From Clostridia bacterium (GTDB lineage Bacteria; Bacillota; Clostridia; Oscillospirales; Acutalibacteraceae), in NCBI GenBank assembly GCA_017475765.1, contig JAFVEY010000051.1:1-64000 (forward strand): a stretch of DNA of 64,000 bases. Reading direction: 5' to 3'. The number at the start of each line of letters is the position of its first letter. Position 1 is the stretch's first letter. The notes under the pieces were generated by a model. That model searched no databases and had not been told where the DNA came from. It saw only the letters and a list, made by a program, of their open reading frames with translations. The translations under genes and the position numbers were made by a program. Shown here piece by piece: positions 29,159 to 38,619 of this stretch.

Positions 29159-29584
29159 ATGGAAGAAAACTATATTCTTTCCGTATGCGGCAGGCAGTAT
29201 ACAGACGGCTCATCTGACAAAGTAGAGCTTCAAACCTCCGCTTCATACGTCATGCGCAATGGCAGCCGTTACATAACCTACAAGGAATATGATCCGCAGC
29301 AGCCCGATAAACACTATCGGACGACTGTCAAGATCGACCCCAATAATATTGTTACCGTCATAAAGGGCGGCACAGAAAATCATCATCTTATCCTTGAAAA
29401 AGGCAAACGCCATAAATGCGAATATAACACTCCCTACGGCAGCATTACCATGGGCATCTATACCGATTCCGTCAGCATCTCACTCGATGACAGCGGAGGA
29501 GAACTTACCGTCAAATATTCAATAGATATCGAATCAGAGCTTGCAAGCTCCAATGAGCTTACGCTCAGCATCAAGGAGGCATAA
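29159..29584 (+). CDS. DUF1934 (YwiB-like) beta-barrel protein
   Basis: A 141-residue soluble protein matching the DUF1934 pattern: a beta-rich chain with YKEYDPQQPDKHYRTTVKI and a central KGGTENHHLILEKGKRH, then TPYGSITMGIYTDSV. In Bacillus the homologue ywiB lies next to argS, as here (2-nt gap to argS). The fold resembles calycins; the function is unknown. The linkage to argS is conserved and suggests a related role, but that is inference. Confidence 0.8.
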   Translation: MEENYILSVCGRQYTDGSSDKVELQTSASYVMRNGSRYITYKEYDPQQPDKHYRTTVKIDPNNIVTVIKGGTENHHLILEKGKRHKCEYNTPYGSITMGIYTDSVSISLDDSGGELTVKYSIDIESELASSNELTLSIKEA

Positions 29585-29586
29585 AA

Positions 29587-31272
29587 ATGTCAACAGCATC
29601 CGCAACCGTCAGCAGCCTTAAAAATGCTCTGACTCAGGCTTTTCAGAAAGCAATCTCCGAGGGACTTCTCCCTGAAGCGGAGATCCCCGATTTCAATATA
29701 GAAACCCCTGCCGACCGCTCACACGGCGACTTGGCAACCAATGCGGCTATGGTTTCCGCAAGAGCCTTCAAAGCCGCTCCGAGAAAAATTGCAGAAACCA
29801 TCACAAGTGTTATTGATCTGAACGGAACCAATCTGTCGGGATTTGAAATTGCAGGTCCCGGATTTATCAATTTCTTTTATGATCCGTCCTTCTATGCCTC
29901 CGTTCTTGAGGAAATAAAGACCGAGGGCGAAAATTATGGTCGGTCCGATTACGGAAAGGGCAAGAAAATACTGGTGGAGTTTGTTTCTGCCAACCCGACA
30001 GGTCCGATGCACGTTGGCAATGCAAGGGGCGGCGCCATTGGTGACTCTCTCGCAAGCGTCCTTGATGCGGCAGGATATGACGTTTCAAGGGAATTTTATG
30101 TCAATGATGCAGGCAACCAGATAGAAAAATTTGCCACCTCTCTTGAAGTGAGATATTTGCAGCTATACAAAGAAGGCATTGAGCTTCCCGAAGACGCCTA
30201 CAAGGGTCAAGATATCACAGACCATGCAGCCAATTTTGCAAAGATCAACGGCGACAAATATGTGGACGCTCCGTCAGAGGAAAGAAGAAAGGCGCTTGTG
30301 GATTATGCCCTTCCTCTGAATATAGAGGGACTTGAAAGAGACCTTCTTAAATACCGCATAAAATATGACCGTTGGTTCAGGGAAAGCACACTTCATAACA
30401 GCGGTGCAGTTAAGAAAATTGTTGAGCTTCTCAAGGAAAAAGGTCATACCTATGAACAGGACGGCGCTGTATGGTTCAGGGCGTCTGAGTTCGGTGCAGA
30501 CAAGGATTTCGTACTGGTGCGTTCAAACGGCATCCCAACCTATGTCGTTCCCGATATTGCCTACCACTATGACAAGCTCGTGACAAGAGGATATGACAAA
30601 GCAATTGACGTACTCGGTGCCGACCATCACGGATATGTTCCCCGTCTTAAGGCAGCACTTACGGCTCTGGGAGTAGACGCTTCAAGGCTGGATGTAGTGC
30701 TTATGCAGATGGTTCGTCTTATGAGCAACGGCGAAGTCATCAAGATATCCAAAAGAAGCGGCAAGGCGATCACACTTGTCACATTGCTGGACGAAATCCC
30801 GATAGATGCTGCACGTTTCTTCTTCAATCTCCGTGAAGCAAACAGCCACTTTGAATTTGATCTTGACCTTGCAATAGAACAGTCCTCACAGAATCCCGTT
30901 TACTATGTTCAGTATGCTCATGCAAGAATCTGCAACATTCTCAAAAAGCTGGAAGCAGAAAATATCCATCCGAGAAGTTGTACTTCCGAGGATTATGCAA
31001 AGCTGACCGCTCCTGAGGAAATTGAGCTTATCAACAAGCTTGCTGCTCTCAGCGATGAAATTATCTTTGCTGCAAAGGATTATGATCCTTCCAGAATCAC
31101 ACGCTACGTCTATGATGTTGCAACGCTTTTCCATAAATTCTATAATTCATGCAGAGTCAACATCGAGGATGAAGCACTTATGCAGGCTCGTATTTCGCTT
31201 TGCCTTGCTGTCCGGACAGTCATTGCCAATATTCTCGGAATGTTCAAGATATCTGCTCCCGAATCAATGTAA
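29587..31272 (+). CDS. argS: Arginyl-tRNA synthetase
   Basis: Class I aminoacyl-tRNA synthetase, 561 residues. It has an N-terminal Add-1 domain (about 1-90), the HIGH-like motif in SANPTGPMHVGNARGG, and a C-terminal DALR anticodon-binding domain (about 440-561). The KMSKS position reads ISKRSGKAITL, the usual degenerate form in this class. It follows DUF1934 by 2 nt. Confidence 0.97.
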   Translation: MSTASATVSSLKNALTQAFQKAISEGLLPEAEIPDFNIETPADRSHGDLATNAAMVSARAFKAAPRKIAETITSVIDLNGTNLSGFEIAGPGFINFFYDPSFYASVLEEIKTEGENYGRSDYGKGKKILVEFVSANPTGPMHVGNARGGAIGDSLASVLDAAGYDVSREFYVNDAGNQIEKFATSLEVRYLQLYKEGIELPEDAYKGQDITDHAANFAKINGDKYVDAPSEERRKALVDYALPLNIEGLERDLLKYRIKYDRWFRESTLHNSGAVKKIVELLKEKGHTYEQDGAVWFRASEFGADKDFVLVRSNGIPTYVVPDIAYHYDKLVTRGYDKAIDVLGADHHGYVPRLKAALTALGVDASRLDVVLMQMVRLMSNGEVIKISKRSGKAITLVTLLDEIPIDAARFFFNLREANSHFEFDLDLAIEQSSQNPVYYVQYAHARICNILKKLEAENIHPRSCTSEDYAKLTAPEEIELINKLAALSDEIIFAAKDYDPSRITRYVYDVATLFHKFYNSCRVNIEDEALMQARISLCLAVRTVIANILGMFKISAPESM

Positions 31273-31287
31273 TCAAGGAGATACATT

Positions 31288-32445
31288 ATGGTTTTACCTT
31301 TTCAGCTTCCTGTTGCGGCAGAAAGCATTGCTGCCGATCACCAAACGGACGGCGATACAGATGACAGCTTTTCGGTCAATATCGGATACATATCAAAGCA
31401 GACCCGCATTGCCCTGCAAAATGGCGCAAATATGCTGATTTCCCCCACAGACGGCATCAACCGCCGCCGACTGGAGGAACACGGCTATGATGACGATTTT
31501 TCCCATCTTTTCAAAACAGTCACCGCTGCTGTCGCTTCCGGTTCGGACAGCAATATTCCTGTTTGCGGAGTGATCTCTCCCGACAGCAATATCTGTAAGG
31601 AATACAGCTGCGGAGCCTTTGAAGCCGCCTATTTTGATTTTCTTGAAAAGATCACACTTCTCAAAAACAGCGGTGCTGGGATTGTTCTTCTGAAAAACAG
31701 TCCGACTCTCTGGGATATGCGTTGTGCTGTGCTTGCTGCAAAAACTGCCGGTGTGCCTATCCTTGTAACAATGGAGGTTGATGAAGAGGGCAAAAGCTCT
31801 TCGGGAACGGATTATCTTGCGGCGATGATCACACTTCAGGCACTTGGTGCTTCGGGCTTCGGTATCTGCTGCACGGACGGTATGGAGACAGAAGCGGAGC
31901 TGCTTAATGCCGCCTTCCCTCATGCAGAGATCCCTCTGATCGCTGTCGGAAATATTTCCGCCTGCTCTGCTGAGAAACTGAAAACCCTTGCTTACAGCGG
32001 TGCCTCTGTCTATATTGATATTTCCGGAGAGCTGACAAAGGAAGCTGCCGAAGCAATTTTTACCTTTGGCTCCATCTTCGACCCCGGAACGGAAAAAGAC
32101 AGCTATGCTGCCGCTGTGGACTGCGAGGTATTTTTCCTTCCCGAAAACATTGAACTTTCTGCGCCGATCAGCTGCAGCTATGATATGACAGATGATCTTA
32201 TTGACCTTGACGATGAAAATATCAATTCAATATGTGTTTACCTTAACTCAACGGATGATGCTGCTGTCCTTACTGAAAACGGCAGTATGGCACGGCTGCC
32301 CGTCACAGTCCACACAAACGATGTCACGGCATTGGAAGCTGCTCTGAGATATTTCTGCGGCAGACTGATCGTTGATACCAGATGTGATATCAACATCGAA
32401 GAGCTTCAGCAGCTTGCAGAAAAATACGGTGCGGTGTTGTATTAA
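31288..32445 (+). CDS. Homocysteine methyltransferase/MetH-like protein lacking the usual zinc motifs
   Basis: It has 385 residues and is cytoplasmic. The region 100-200 (GAGIVLLKNSPTLWDMRCAV, then VPILVTMEVDEEGK and LGASGFGICCTDG) resembles the homocysteine S-methyltransferase barrel. The zinc-binding signatures normally seen, a Cys after a GxN turn and a GGCC pair near the end, are missing or altered. The C-terminus (EAALRYFCGRLIVDT, ending LAEKYGAVLY) recalls the pterin-binding domain of MetH. It may be a degenerate or repurposed MetH relative. It lies 15 nt after argS in the same operon. Confidence 0.55.
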   Translation: MVLPFQLPVAAESIAADHQTDGDTDDSFSVNIGYISKQTRIALQNGANMLISPTDGINRRRLEEHGYDDDFSHLFKTVTAAVASGSDSNIPVCGVISPDSNICKEYSCGAFEAAYFDFLEKITLLKNSGAGIVLLKNSPTLWDMRCAVLAAKTAGVPILVTMEVDEEGKSSSGTDYLAAMITLQALGASGFGICCTDGMETEAELLNAAFPHAEIPLIAVGNISACSAEKLKTLAYSGASVYIDISGELTKEAAEAIFTFGSIFDPGTEKDSYAAAVDCEVFFLPENIELSAPISCSYDMTDDLIDLDDENINSICVYLNSTDDAAVLTENGSMARLPVTVHTNDVTALEAALRYFCGRLIVDTRCDINIEELQQLAEKYGAVLY

Positions 32446-32460
32446 AAAACGGAGGATAAA

Positions 32461-32700
32461 ATGCTGAAAGAAAAACCCCTGCTGATTGCAGCAATAATAT
32501 TCGGCGGTATCGGTTTGGTATTGATCATTATCGGCTGCCTGTTGTATATGATTAATGACAGCACCTTTTTGAATATGATCGATTCCGTTTTTGGATTCAC
32601 CAAAGGCAGTACTTCTCCTGCCACATTCTCACAGCTCGGCATTGTGTTTGAAGCCTCAGCCTTTATTCTTATCTACCGCTCGCTTGTCGATGAAATATAA
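32461..32700 (+). CDS. Small single-pass membrane protein, unknown
   Basis: It has 79 residues. A hydrophobic helix at about residues 8-30 (LIAAIIFGGIGLVLIIIGCL) is followed by a polar stretch and a second mildly hydrophobic segment near the C-terminus. A GGAGG site sits just upstream and the frame follows the MetH-like gene by 15 nt, so it is probably expressed. I do not recognise a family. Confidence 0.6.
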   Translation: MLKEKPLLIAAIIFGGIGLVLIIIGCLLYMINDSTFLNMIDSVFGFTKGSTSPATFSQLGIVFEASAFILIYRSLVDEI

Positions 32701-32752
32701 AGCACTTTGTTGACCGGCTGCCATACAACACAAAACAATAAAAAATAAATTT

Positions 32753-32791
32753 GCCCGATACAGAAACTCCATTCTGTATCGGGCATTTTTT
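32753..32791. terminator. Bidirectional terminator between the argS operon and pulA
   Basis: Perfect 13-bp stem (32753-32765 with 32772-32784), 6-nt loop, with ATTTTTT on the plus side and AAATTTATTTTT on the minus side. It separates two convergent genes and slightly overlaps the end of pulA. Confidence 0.9.
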
Positions 32792-35700
32792 ACTGCCAGC
32801 GTTTTTTGCGCTTATGATAAACTGCTCCCATAACGGCTGCTGCCGCAATTGTCAGCAGCGCCGAGCCGCAAAGAACATATATTACCGTCATAACCGGTTT
32901 TTCTGTAATGTCAAGCTCTTCATAGCTGTATATTACATAGATCGGAGAATCCGCAAAAGATCCGCTTGTATTCAGGCTGGTCGAATAGACCTTAAGATTT
33001 TCAAATTCCTTTTCCTCGGTTCGGTAGCCCTCGCCCTCTTTACCTTTGATCACTTCGCTTGCAAGCAGCTCACCGCCGCTGCGCACATAGATAACATTGA
33101 TCTCTCCTGTATGAATGACCTCTCCGTCCTTGATCCATACCTCACGATTGACAGAATATTCAACAGGATCGGCTGTCTTTCCGCTGAACCTTACCGTCAG
33201 TCCTGTCATACTTCCTTTTTTGTCGAGCTTCAGCGTAAACCAGCCGCTGCCAAGGTCTTTATCCGCCTGCATTTCAGCTCCGGATTGCTTGTCTGTGAGA
33301 TAATCATCATCTCCGTCATCGTCCTTGATATATACCTGAGCATAAACCTTACTGCTTTCCGGAGAATAGTAATGTATCACGAGATCAGATTCATCCGTCG
33401 GAATATAATAATAATCTATTGTGATATCCGCTCCATTTACCTTTCCGAGTGCATTGGTCGGGAAAGCATCCATATTGATTTTCATGCCGTCAATATTTCT
33501 TATTTTAGCATTATAATCATCTCCGTCACGGAGCATTTCCGTTACGCTCTCAGCCAGCTTTATATCGCCTGTGCTGAGAAGGCTTTTATTTTCCTTCAGA
33601 TAATTGACAGTAAGCGTATAAATATTACCCTCGAATTTCTTATAAAGATAAGTAACGGTCTGCTCGGATTTTGTAAACCTGCCCGAAGCATTTCCTTCTG
33701 TGCTTATATAGTCATATCTGAGGTCAAGGGAGCTGTCCTGAGCCGTAGTATAGCCGCTGCCCTCGGCGCCCTTGATCACTTGTCTGCTGATTACTTCTCC
33801 GCTGCCGCTGTCTTTATATTCGACAACCACGCTGCATTTATCCGACTGAAGCGCTAGCTTATCGAAACTTTCCTTATCTGCCAGTATCACAGCGCTTTTA
33901 GCCGGAACCACTATTTTGCTGCCGCTGACCTCTCCCAGTCCTTTCAGACCTGCCTGATCTTCGTCAGCAATGATCTCCCATTGATCGGGAAGTTTGGAAC
34001 CGTCGGATTTCAGCGTTATTTCGGCATCCTTATCACCGGCATTAAAGGCTAAGGCAACAAAAGACCATTCCTTTCCCTTTGTGATAGTATTTTCAATTGT
34101 ATATGCAATAACACTACTGTCTGTATCGGAGAAGGTTATCTTTTTAGCCGATGTGGTTGTGGGATCCCTGAACGGCTTGAAGTTTTTCCTTATCTCGATC
34201 AGTCCCTGATAGTAAGAATTCAGATCGGCATATTTTACGAGGCTGTTCCAATCCAGCTGATTGATTTTATCTGACGAAATAAAGCTGTTTTCATCGCCGT
34301 ATTTAGTTCTTGCAAATTCTTCGCCTGCCTGCATAAAGCTGATACCCTGAGATGTCAGCATGATAGCGGCAGCAAGTTTATTCATGCTGACAAGACGATT
34401 ATCTCTTTCCCCAAAGCTTTCATCACCCTTTACGGAAAGAACCAGTTTATCATAAAGAGTAAAATTATCATGTGCCGACATATAGGCAACCGACTGTGAA
34501 GGCTGATTCAGCCATGCCAACGAATCTATGCTGTTAGCGGTAATGCTGCTGATCAGCGGTGCCTTGTTGGAACCATCCTGAATAAAGCCTGTTTCATGTG
34601 CATTAAAGACATGACCCTTTACAGCATCTCTGAACGCATCATTGAATACGCCTATTCTGCTGTCAAGCAGCTTCAGATTATCCTTTGTACAGGTTTTTTC
34701 TTTTGTTGCAACAGCACCTGCCGCCCAGGGCTCGCCGTACATAATAATTTTATCTCCGTCCTTGACCTGTGTATCAAGCGCCTTGCGGATCTGATTCATT
34801 GTTTCAACATCGAGAATTCCCATAAGGTCAAAACGGAAACCGTCAATATGATATTCATTCGTCCAGTAAAGCACCGAATCAATCATATATTTCCTGTACA
34901 TCAGGTGCTCGCTCGCCGTTTCATTTCCGCAGGCGGAGGCATCTGCAAATGAACCGTCCTCATTCAGTCTGAAATAGTATCCCGGCACGGTATTTTCAAA
35001 GCAGCTTCCCTTTGCTGTATAGGTATGGTTATAGACAACATCCATAATAACGCCGATACCTGCATCGTGAAGCGCTTTGACCATTTCCTTGAATTCCCTT
35101 ATTCTGACATTGCCGTCAAAAGCATTGGTGGAATAGGAGCCTTCGGGCACATTATAGTTTTTCGGGTCATAGCCCCAGTTATATTCTTCGGGATTTTCCT
35201 GTGTTTCATCAACCGTTGCATAGTCATACACAGGCAAAAGCTGTACATGAGTCACGCCGAGATTTTTAAGATAGTCAATACAGGTCGAAACCTCTCCCTT
35301 TCCGTCAAGCGTTGTTCCTTTTTCGGTAAAGGCAAGATATTTTCCCCTGTATTTGAGGGAAACACCCGAAACCTCGCTGCTGGAGAAATCCCTGACATGA
35401 ACCTCCCACACAACAGCATCTGTCGGGTCGTCATAAAGAATATGGCTGTCCTTATCCCAGCCTTCCGGATTCGTTGATTCCAGATCGACAACCATGCTCC
35501 TGTTGCCATTGACACCGACAGCCTTTGAGTAAACATCAGCAGTTTCGGTCGTTACTCCGTTGATAGTGACAAGATAGGTATAATAAATATTTTTCTTATC
35601 TCCGTTCAGAGTGACGCTCCACACGCCGTTTGCACCCTTTTTCATCGTGGTTGTGGAGATATCCTGCGCTCCCACTTCATCGGGGCTGCCTGTTGCATAA

Positions 35701-35939
35701 AGTTTGACTGCCACTCCCGATGCGGTAGGCGCCCAAACTTTGAAAGTGGTAGACTTGGGTGTATAGACAGCACCCAAATCATTTCCGTTATAAGCCTGAG
35801 CATCAAGCTCATGTGCATAAACCGTTTTATTTTCGGCAGTATCATTATTTGTTTTTGCAGCGTCTGTCGCCATTGCACTTCCTCCTAACAATGTTGTGAT
35901 AGCCAATATCAAGCTGAATATCCTTTTCAATTTCAGCAA
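32790..35939 (-). CDS. pulA: Type I pullulanase, secreted and membrane-anchored, with MucBP-like repeats
   Basis: Cleaves alpha-1,6 bonds in pullulan, amylopectin and glycogen (GH13). I choose the TTG at 35937-35939 (LKLKRIFSLILAITTLLGG signal peptide), 7 nt after GGAGG; 1049 residues. A CBM48-like domain (FKVWAPTASGVAVKLYATGS) precedes the catalytic domain. Catalytic motifs: YNWGYDP (pullulanase marker), DVVYNH, GFRFDLMG, YGEPW and MSAHDN. After about residue 690 come MucBP-like repeats (VIKGAEGSGYTT, VIKGKEGEGYRT) around a possible starch-binding module (DLVIHYYSPESSKVYAQVYI). A C-terminal helix plus KRKKRW anchors it in the membrane. It has its own promoter. Confidence 0.93.
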   Translation of the reverse strand: MLKLKRIFSLILAITTLLGGSAMATDAAKTNNDTAENKTVYAHELDAQAYNGNDLGAVYTPKSTTFKVWAPTASGVAVKLYATGSPDEVGAQDISTTTMKKGANGVWSVTLNGDKKNIYYTYLVTINGVTTETADVYSKAVGVNGNRSMVVDLESTNPEGWDKDSHILYDDPTDAVVWEVHVRDFSSSEVSGVSLKYRGKYLAFTEKGTTLDGKGEVSTCIDYLKNLGVTHVQLLPVYDYATVDETQENPEEYNWGYDPKNYNVPEGSYSTNAFDGNVRIREFKEMVKALHDAGIGVIMDVVYNHTYTAKGSCFENTVPGYYFRLNEDGSFADASACGNETASEHLMYRKYMIDSVLYWTNEYHIDGFRFDLMGILDVETMNQIRKALDTQVKDGDKIIMYGEPWAAGAVATKEKTCTKDNLKLLDSRIGVFNDAFRDAVKGHVFNAHETGFIQDGSNKAPLISSITANSIDSLAWLNQPSQSVAYMSAHDNFTLYDKLVLSVKGDESFGERDNRLVSMNKLAAAIMLTSQGISFMQAGEEFARTKYGDENSFISSDKINQLDWNSLVKYADLNSYYQGLIEIRKNFKPFRDPTTTSAKKITFSDTDSSVIAYTIENTITKGKEWSFVALAFNAGDKDAEITLKSDGSKLPDQWEIIADEDQAGLKGLGEVSGSKIVVPAKSAVILADKESFDKLALQSDKCSVVVEYKDSGSGEVISRQVIKGAEGSGYTTAQDSSLDLRYDYISTEGNASGRFTKSEQTVTYLYKKFEGNIYTLTVNYLKENKSLLSTGDIKLAESVTEMLRDGDDYNAKIRNIDGMKINMDAFPTNALGKVNGADITIDYYYIPTDESDLVIHYYSPESSKVYAQVYIKDDDGDDDYLTDKQSGAEMQADKDLGSGWFTLKLDKKGSMTGLTVRFSGKTADPVEYSVNREVWIKDGEVIHTGEINVIYVRSGGELLASEVIKGKEGEGYRTEEKEFENLKVYSTSLNTSGSFADSPIYVIYSYEELDITEKPVMTVIYVLCGSALLTIAAAAVMGAVYHKRKKRWQ

Positions 35940-35970
35940 ATCTATCCCTCCACAGATTTTCTCAGTTTTT

Positions 35971-36000
35971 ATTGTAACATATTTCATTCAATTTTGGCAA
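35971..36000 (-). promoter_or_regulatory. Promoter of pulA
   Basis: Minus strand: -35 TTGCCA (35995-36000), 18-bp spacer, -10 TACAAT (35971-35976) preceded by TGT (extended -10). Predicted start about 25 nt before the TTG codon. Confidence 0.55.
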
Positions 36001-36050
36001 CAGATTTATAGGATTAATTATGGAATTTTAATAACATTTCATTTTGACCA

Positions 36051-36080
36051 AAAAATAAGAGGACAGTTTCGGCTGCCCTC
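36051..36080 (-). terminator. Terminator after the AI-2E family gene
   Basis: Inverted repeat GAGGACAG / CTGCCCTC (36059-36066 with 36073-36080, one mismatch), followed on the minus strand by TTATTTTTT. It lies just past the stop at 36088. Confidence 0.65.
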
Positions 36081-36087
36081 TCAAAAA

Positions 36088-37368
36088 TCATTTGTCTTTT
36101 TTTGTCCTTTTAAATCTGCTGCTGATATTTTCCGGTATACGGAACCGGAGCTTCACATTCTTTTCAGAATACATTTTATATAATTTCGGGGCCGAACCTC
36201 TTTCCGTCCTCATCTCATATTTTGAATGAGGTATTTTTTTCTCTCTGAGTCTAGTAAATATAAATCTTCTGACGAGCGTGTAAAGCACCGATGAAACCGC
36301 ACCGCTCACAAGAAGTCCGATAATTCCGAAGAAATTACTGAACAGAACGATAGCGGATATGAGAAGTATCGGCGGAAGTCCGATATTATTTCCCACCACT
36401 CTCGGAAATATAAGATTTCCCTCTATCTGCTGCAAACAAATCATAAACACCACAAACCATATTGCCTGTATCGGACTTACGGTCAGGATGAACAAGGCAC
36501 CGATGGCGGCTCCGATTCCCACACCGAACATCGGTATCCATGATAGTATAGCCACCATTACACCGATAAGAGCCGCATAGGGGAAGCCGAATATCGTCAT
36601 ACCCAAAGCGGTAAGGCTTCCGAGAATGACACATTCCATCATCTGTCCGGTAATACAGTTATAAAATGATTTGTTTGTCAGAACGCCGACCTCCACGACA
36701 AAATCGGCAGCCTTTGTCGGCAGTAAGGCATAAATCAGCTTCTTGACGCTTGATGAGATCTTCTCCTTTTTGGCAAGCGTATAAACCGACAATACAATGC
36801 CGAGGAAAAAGTTGATTGCAATACTTACAAGGGAGGAAACCATCGACATGGCATAGCTCACAAGACCGGCTGCATCATTCTGCAAAAATCCGGTGACGTA
36901 TTTTGTAACATCATCCCAGTTAAAGCCGTTCATCACACTCTGAATGACCTCGTTGTTTTCGCCCAGCTCCGTCACCCATTCCCTGAAATGCGTGATCGCT
37001 CCCGGAATGGCCGCTGCAAGCGTATTCAGACTTTTTCCGATCTCAGGTATGATGACGATCAGAAAAGCGCCGATGACCAGTATAAAAAGAATGATCGAAA
37101 GCGTGATGGCGATCGGTCTTCTCATTCTTTCCAGCACCGGACTGACAGGTTTTCCGTTTTTCGGGCGAAAAAGACGCTTTTCAATCGCCTTAAGAGGAAC
37201 ATTCAGAAAAAGCGTACAGCACACGGCAATAATAAACGGCAGCAGAACCCCCATCAGCCAGTTCAGGAAGTTCGCCACAACATTCATATTCTGCAGTCCA
37301 AGATAAAGCAGAATGAATACAGTTCCGACAAACAATATTTTTTCAATATTTCTTCTGTCCAAATTCAT
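36088..37368 (-). CDS. AI-2E family transporter (YdbI/YtvI-like permease)
   Basis: A 426-residue integral membrane protein with about seven to eight hydrophobic segments. The family pattern is seen in IPMFGVGIGAAIGALFILTV and in the C-terminal LPPILLISAIVLFSNFFGI. It has a basic, charged cytoplasmic tail after about residue 370. Some members export autoinducer-2 and others act in ion or solute transport; the substrate cannot be read from sequence. It is monocistronic, with its own promoter and terminator. Confidence 0.85.
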   Translation of the reverse strand: MNLDRRNIEKILFVGTVFILLYLGLQNMNVVANFLNWLMGVLLPFIIAVCCTLFLNVPLKAIEKRLFRPKNGKPVSPVLERMRRPIAITLSIILFILVIGAFLIVIIPEIGKSLNTLAAAIPGAITHFREWVTELGENNEVIQSVMNGFNWDDVTKYVTGFLQNDAAGLVSYAMSMVSSLVSIAINFFLGIVLSVYTLAKKEKISSSVKKLIYALLPTKAADFVVEVGVLTNKSFYNCITGQMMECVILGSLTALGMTIFGFPYAALIGVMVAILSWIPMFGVGIGAAIGALFILTVSPIQAIWFVVFMICLQQIEGNLIFPRVVGNNIGLPPILLISAIVLFSNFFGIIGLLVSGAVSSVLYTLVRRFIFTRLREKKIPHSKYEMRTERGSAPKLYKMYSEKNVKLRFRIPENISSRFKRTKKDK

Positions 37369-37451
37369 ATCCTAATCTCTCCGAAATATATAATCAGTCA
37401 GCTGTGTATGTCCGACCTTTCAATGTTGACGCATCATCAATGAATAATTCT

Positions 37452-37481
37452 ATTATATAACAGCCGATACCTGATTGTAAA
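37452..37481 (-). promoter_or_regulatory. Promoter of the AI-2E family gene
   Basis: Minus strand: -35 TTTACA (37476-37481), 18-bp spacer, -10 TATAAT (37452-37457); predicted start about 77 nt before the ATG at 37368. Confidence 0.6.
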
Positions 37482-37501
37482 CCTTCCATATCCAAAAATT
37501 A

Positions 37502-38605
37502 TCATTTTTTTAACGCATATTCTTCAGAGCAGCAGGTACCTCCGCCCAAAAGGATCTCCCCGTCATAGCAGACCAAAGCCTGACCGTATGTAACCGCCCT
37601 TTGCGGCTTATCAAAAACGACCTTTATACAGCCATTTTCCATCGGATACAGCGTTGCCGGCTGCTCCTTCTGATTATATCTGACCCTTGCGCTGACCTTC
37701 ACAGATTCTTTCGGACATTCACCTGATATCCAGTTCACATCATAGGCATAAGCGGTATCGGTGAATAAATCATCATTGCCTCCGAGCGTTACCGTATTAT
37801 TTTCAATATTCTTTGCAATCACATAAGCCGGAACACCCAAAGCGATTCCCAGTCCCTTTCGCTGTCCTACCGTATACCTGATAATACCGCTGTGTTTTCC
37901 TATTGCGTTTCCGTCCCTATCAATAAAATCGCCTTCGGGAAATTTTCTTCCTGTGTATTCTTCAATGAATCTTGCATAATCCCCGTCCGGGACAAAGCAT
38001 ATATCCTGACTGTCAGGCTTGTTTGCATTGATCAGTCCGTGCTTTTCGGCAAGCTCTCTTGTCTGCGGCTTTGTAAGCTCTCCTATCGGAAAAAGTGTTT
38101 TTGACAGCTGATACTGCGTCATTCCGTAAAGCACGTAGCTCTGATCCTTGGAAGGATCAATTCCCTTAAGCAGAAGATATCTGCCGCTTTTTTCATCGTA
38201 TCTTCTGCGCACATAATGTCCTGTTGCAATATAGTCCTGCTCCAGAAACTCTGCCCTTTTCAGCAGAGCATCAAATTTGATAAAGCGGTTGCAGTCAATA
38301 CACGGGTTCGGGGTCAGACCGTTGATGTAGGAATTGTTGAATTTATCAATCACACATTCCTTAAAGCGGTCTCCGAAATTATACACATAGAAATTGATCC
38401 CCAGCTTATTGGCAACACGCCTTGCGTCCTCCACATCATCAAGAGAACAGCAGCTGCGGCTTTTATCAAGCTGAATATCCTCATTGGTAAAAAGCCTCAG
38501 CGTAACACCTGTCACCTCGTAATTTTCCTTTAATATTGCCGCCGCTGCCGAGCTGTCCACTCCGCCGCTCATGGCAACCATTACTTTTTCTCTCTTTTCT
38601 GGCAA
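37502..38605 (-). CDS. mnmA: tRNA-specific 2-thiouridylase
   Basis: Thiolates U34 of Lys, Glu and Gln tRNAs. PP-loop motif AMSGGVDSSAA at the N-terminus; the catalytic Cys pair is in NPCIDCN and in the later SQDICFVPDGDYA block; a C-terminal OB-like domain follows. I choose the TTG at 38603-38605 (PEKREKVMVAMS), which has AAGGGGG 8 nt upstream; an upstream TTG at 38623 lacks a ribosome binding site. It has 367 residues. Its ribosome binding site lies directly after the stop of the HEPN-like/CBS gene. Confidence 0.95.
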   Translation of the reverse strand: MPEKREKVMVAMSGGVDSSAAAAILKENYEVTGVTLRLFTNEDIQLDKSRSCCSLDDVEDARRVANKLGINFYVYNFGDRFKECVIDKFNNSYINGLTPNPCIDCNRFIKFDALLKRAEFLEQDYIATGHYVRRRYDEKSGRYLLLKGIDPSKDQSYVLYGMTQYQLSKTLFPIGELTKPQTRELAEKHGLINANKPDSQDICFVPDGDYARFIEEYTGRKFPEGDFIDRDGNAIGKHSGIIRYTVGQRKGLGIALGVPAYVIAKNIENNTVTLGGNDDLFTDTAYAYDVNWISGECPKESVKVSARVRYNQKEQPATLYPMENGCIKVVFDKPQRAVTYGQALVCYDGEILLGGGTCCSEEYALKK

Positions 38606-38619
38606 AGCCGCCGCCCCCT

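Noticed and set aside
32751..33857. Plus-strand open frame of 368 codons opposite pulA
   Set aside because: It starts in the terminator hairpin and lies against the well-supported C-terminal part of the pullulanase; its product is cysteine- and isoleucine-rich and unlike any family.
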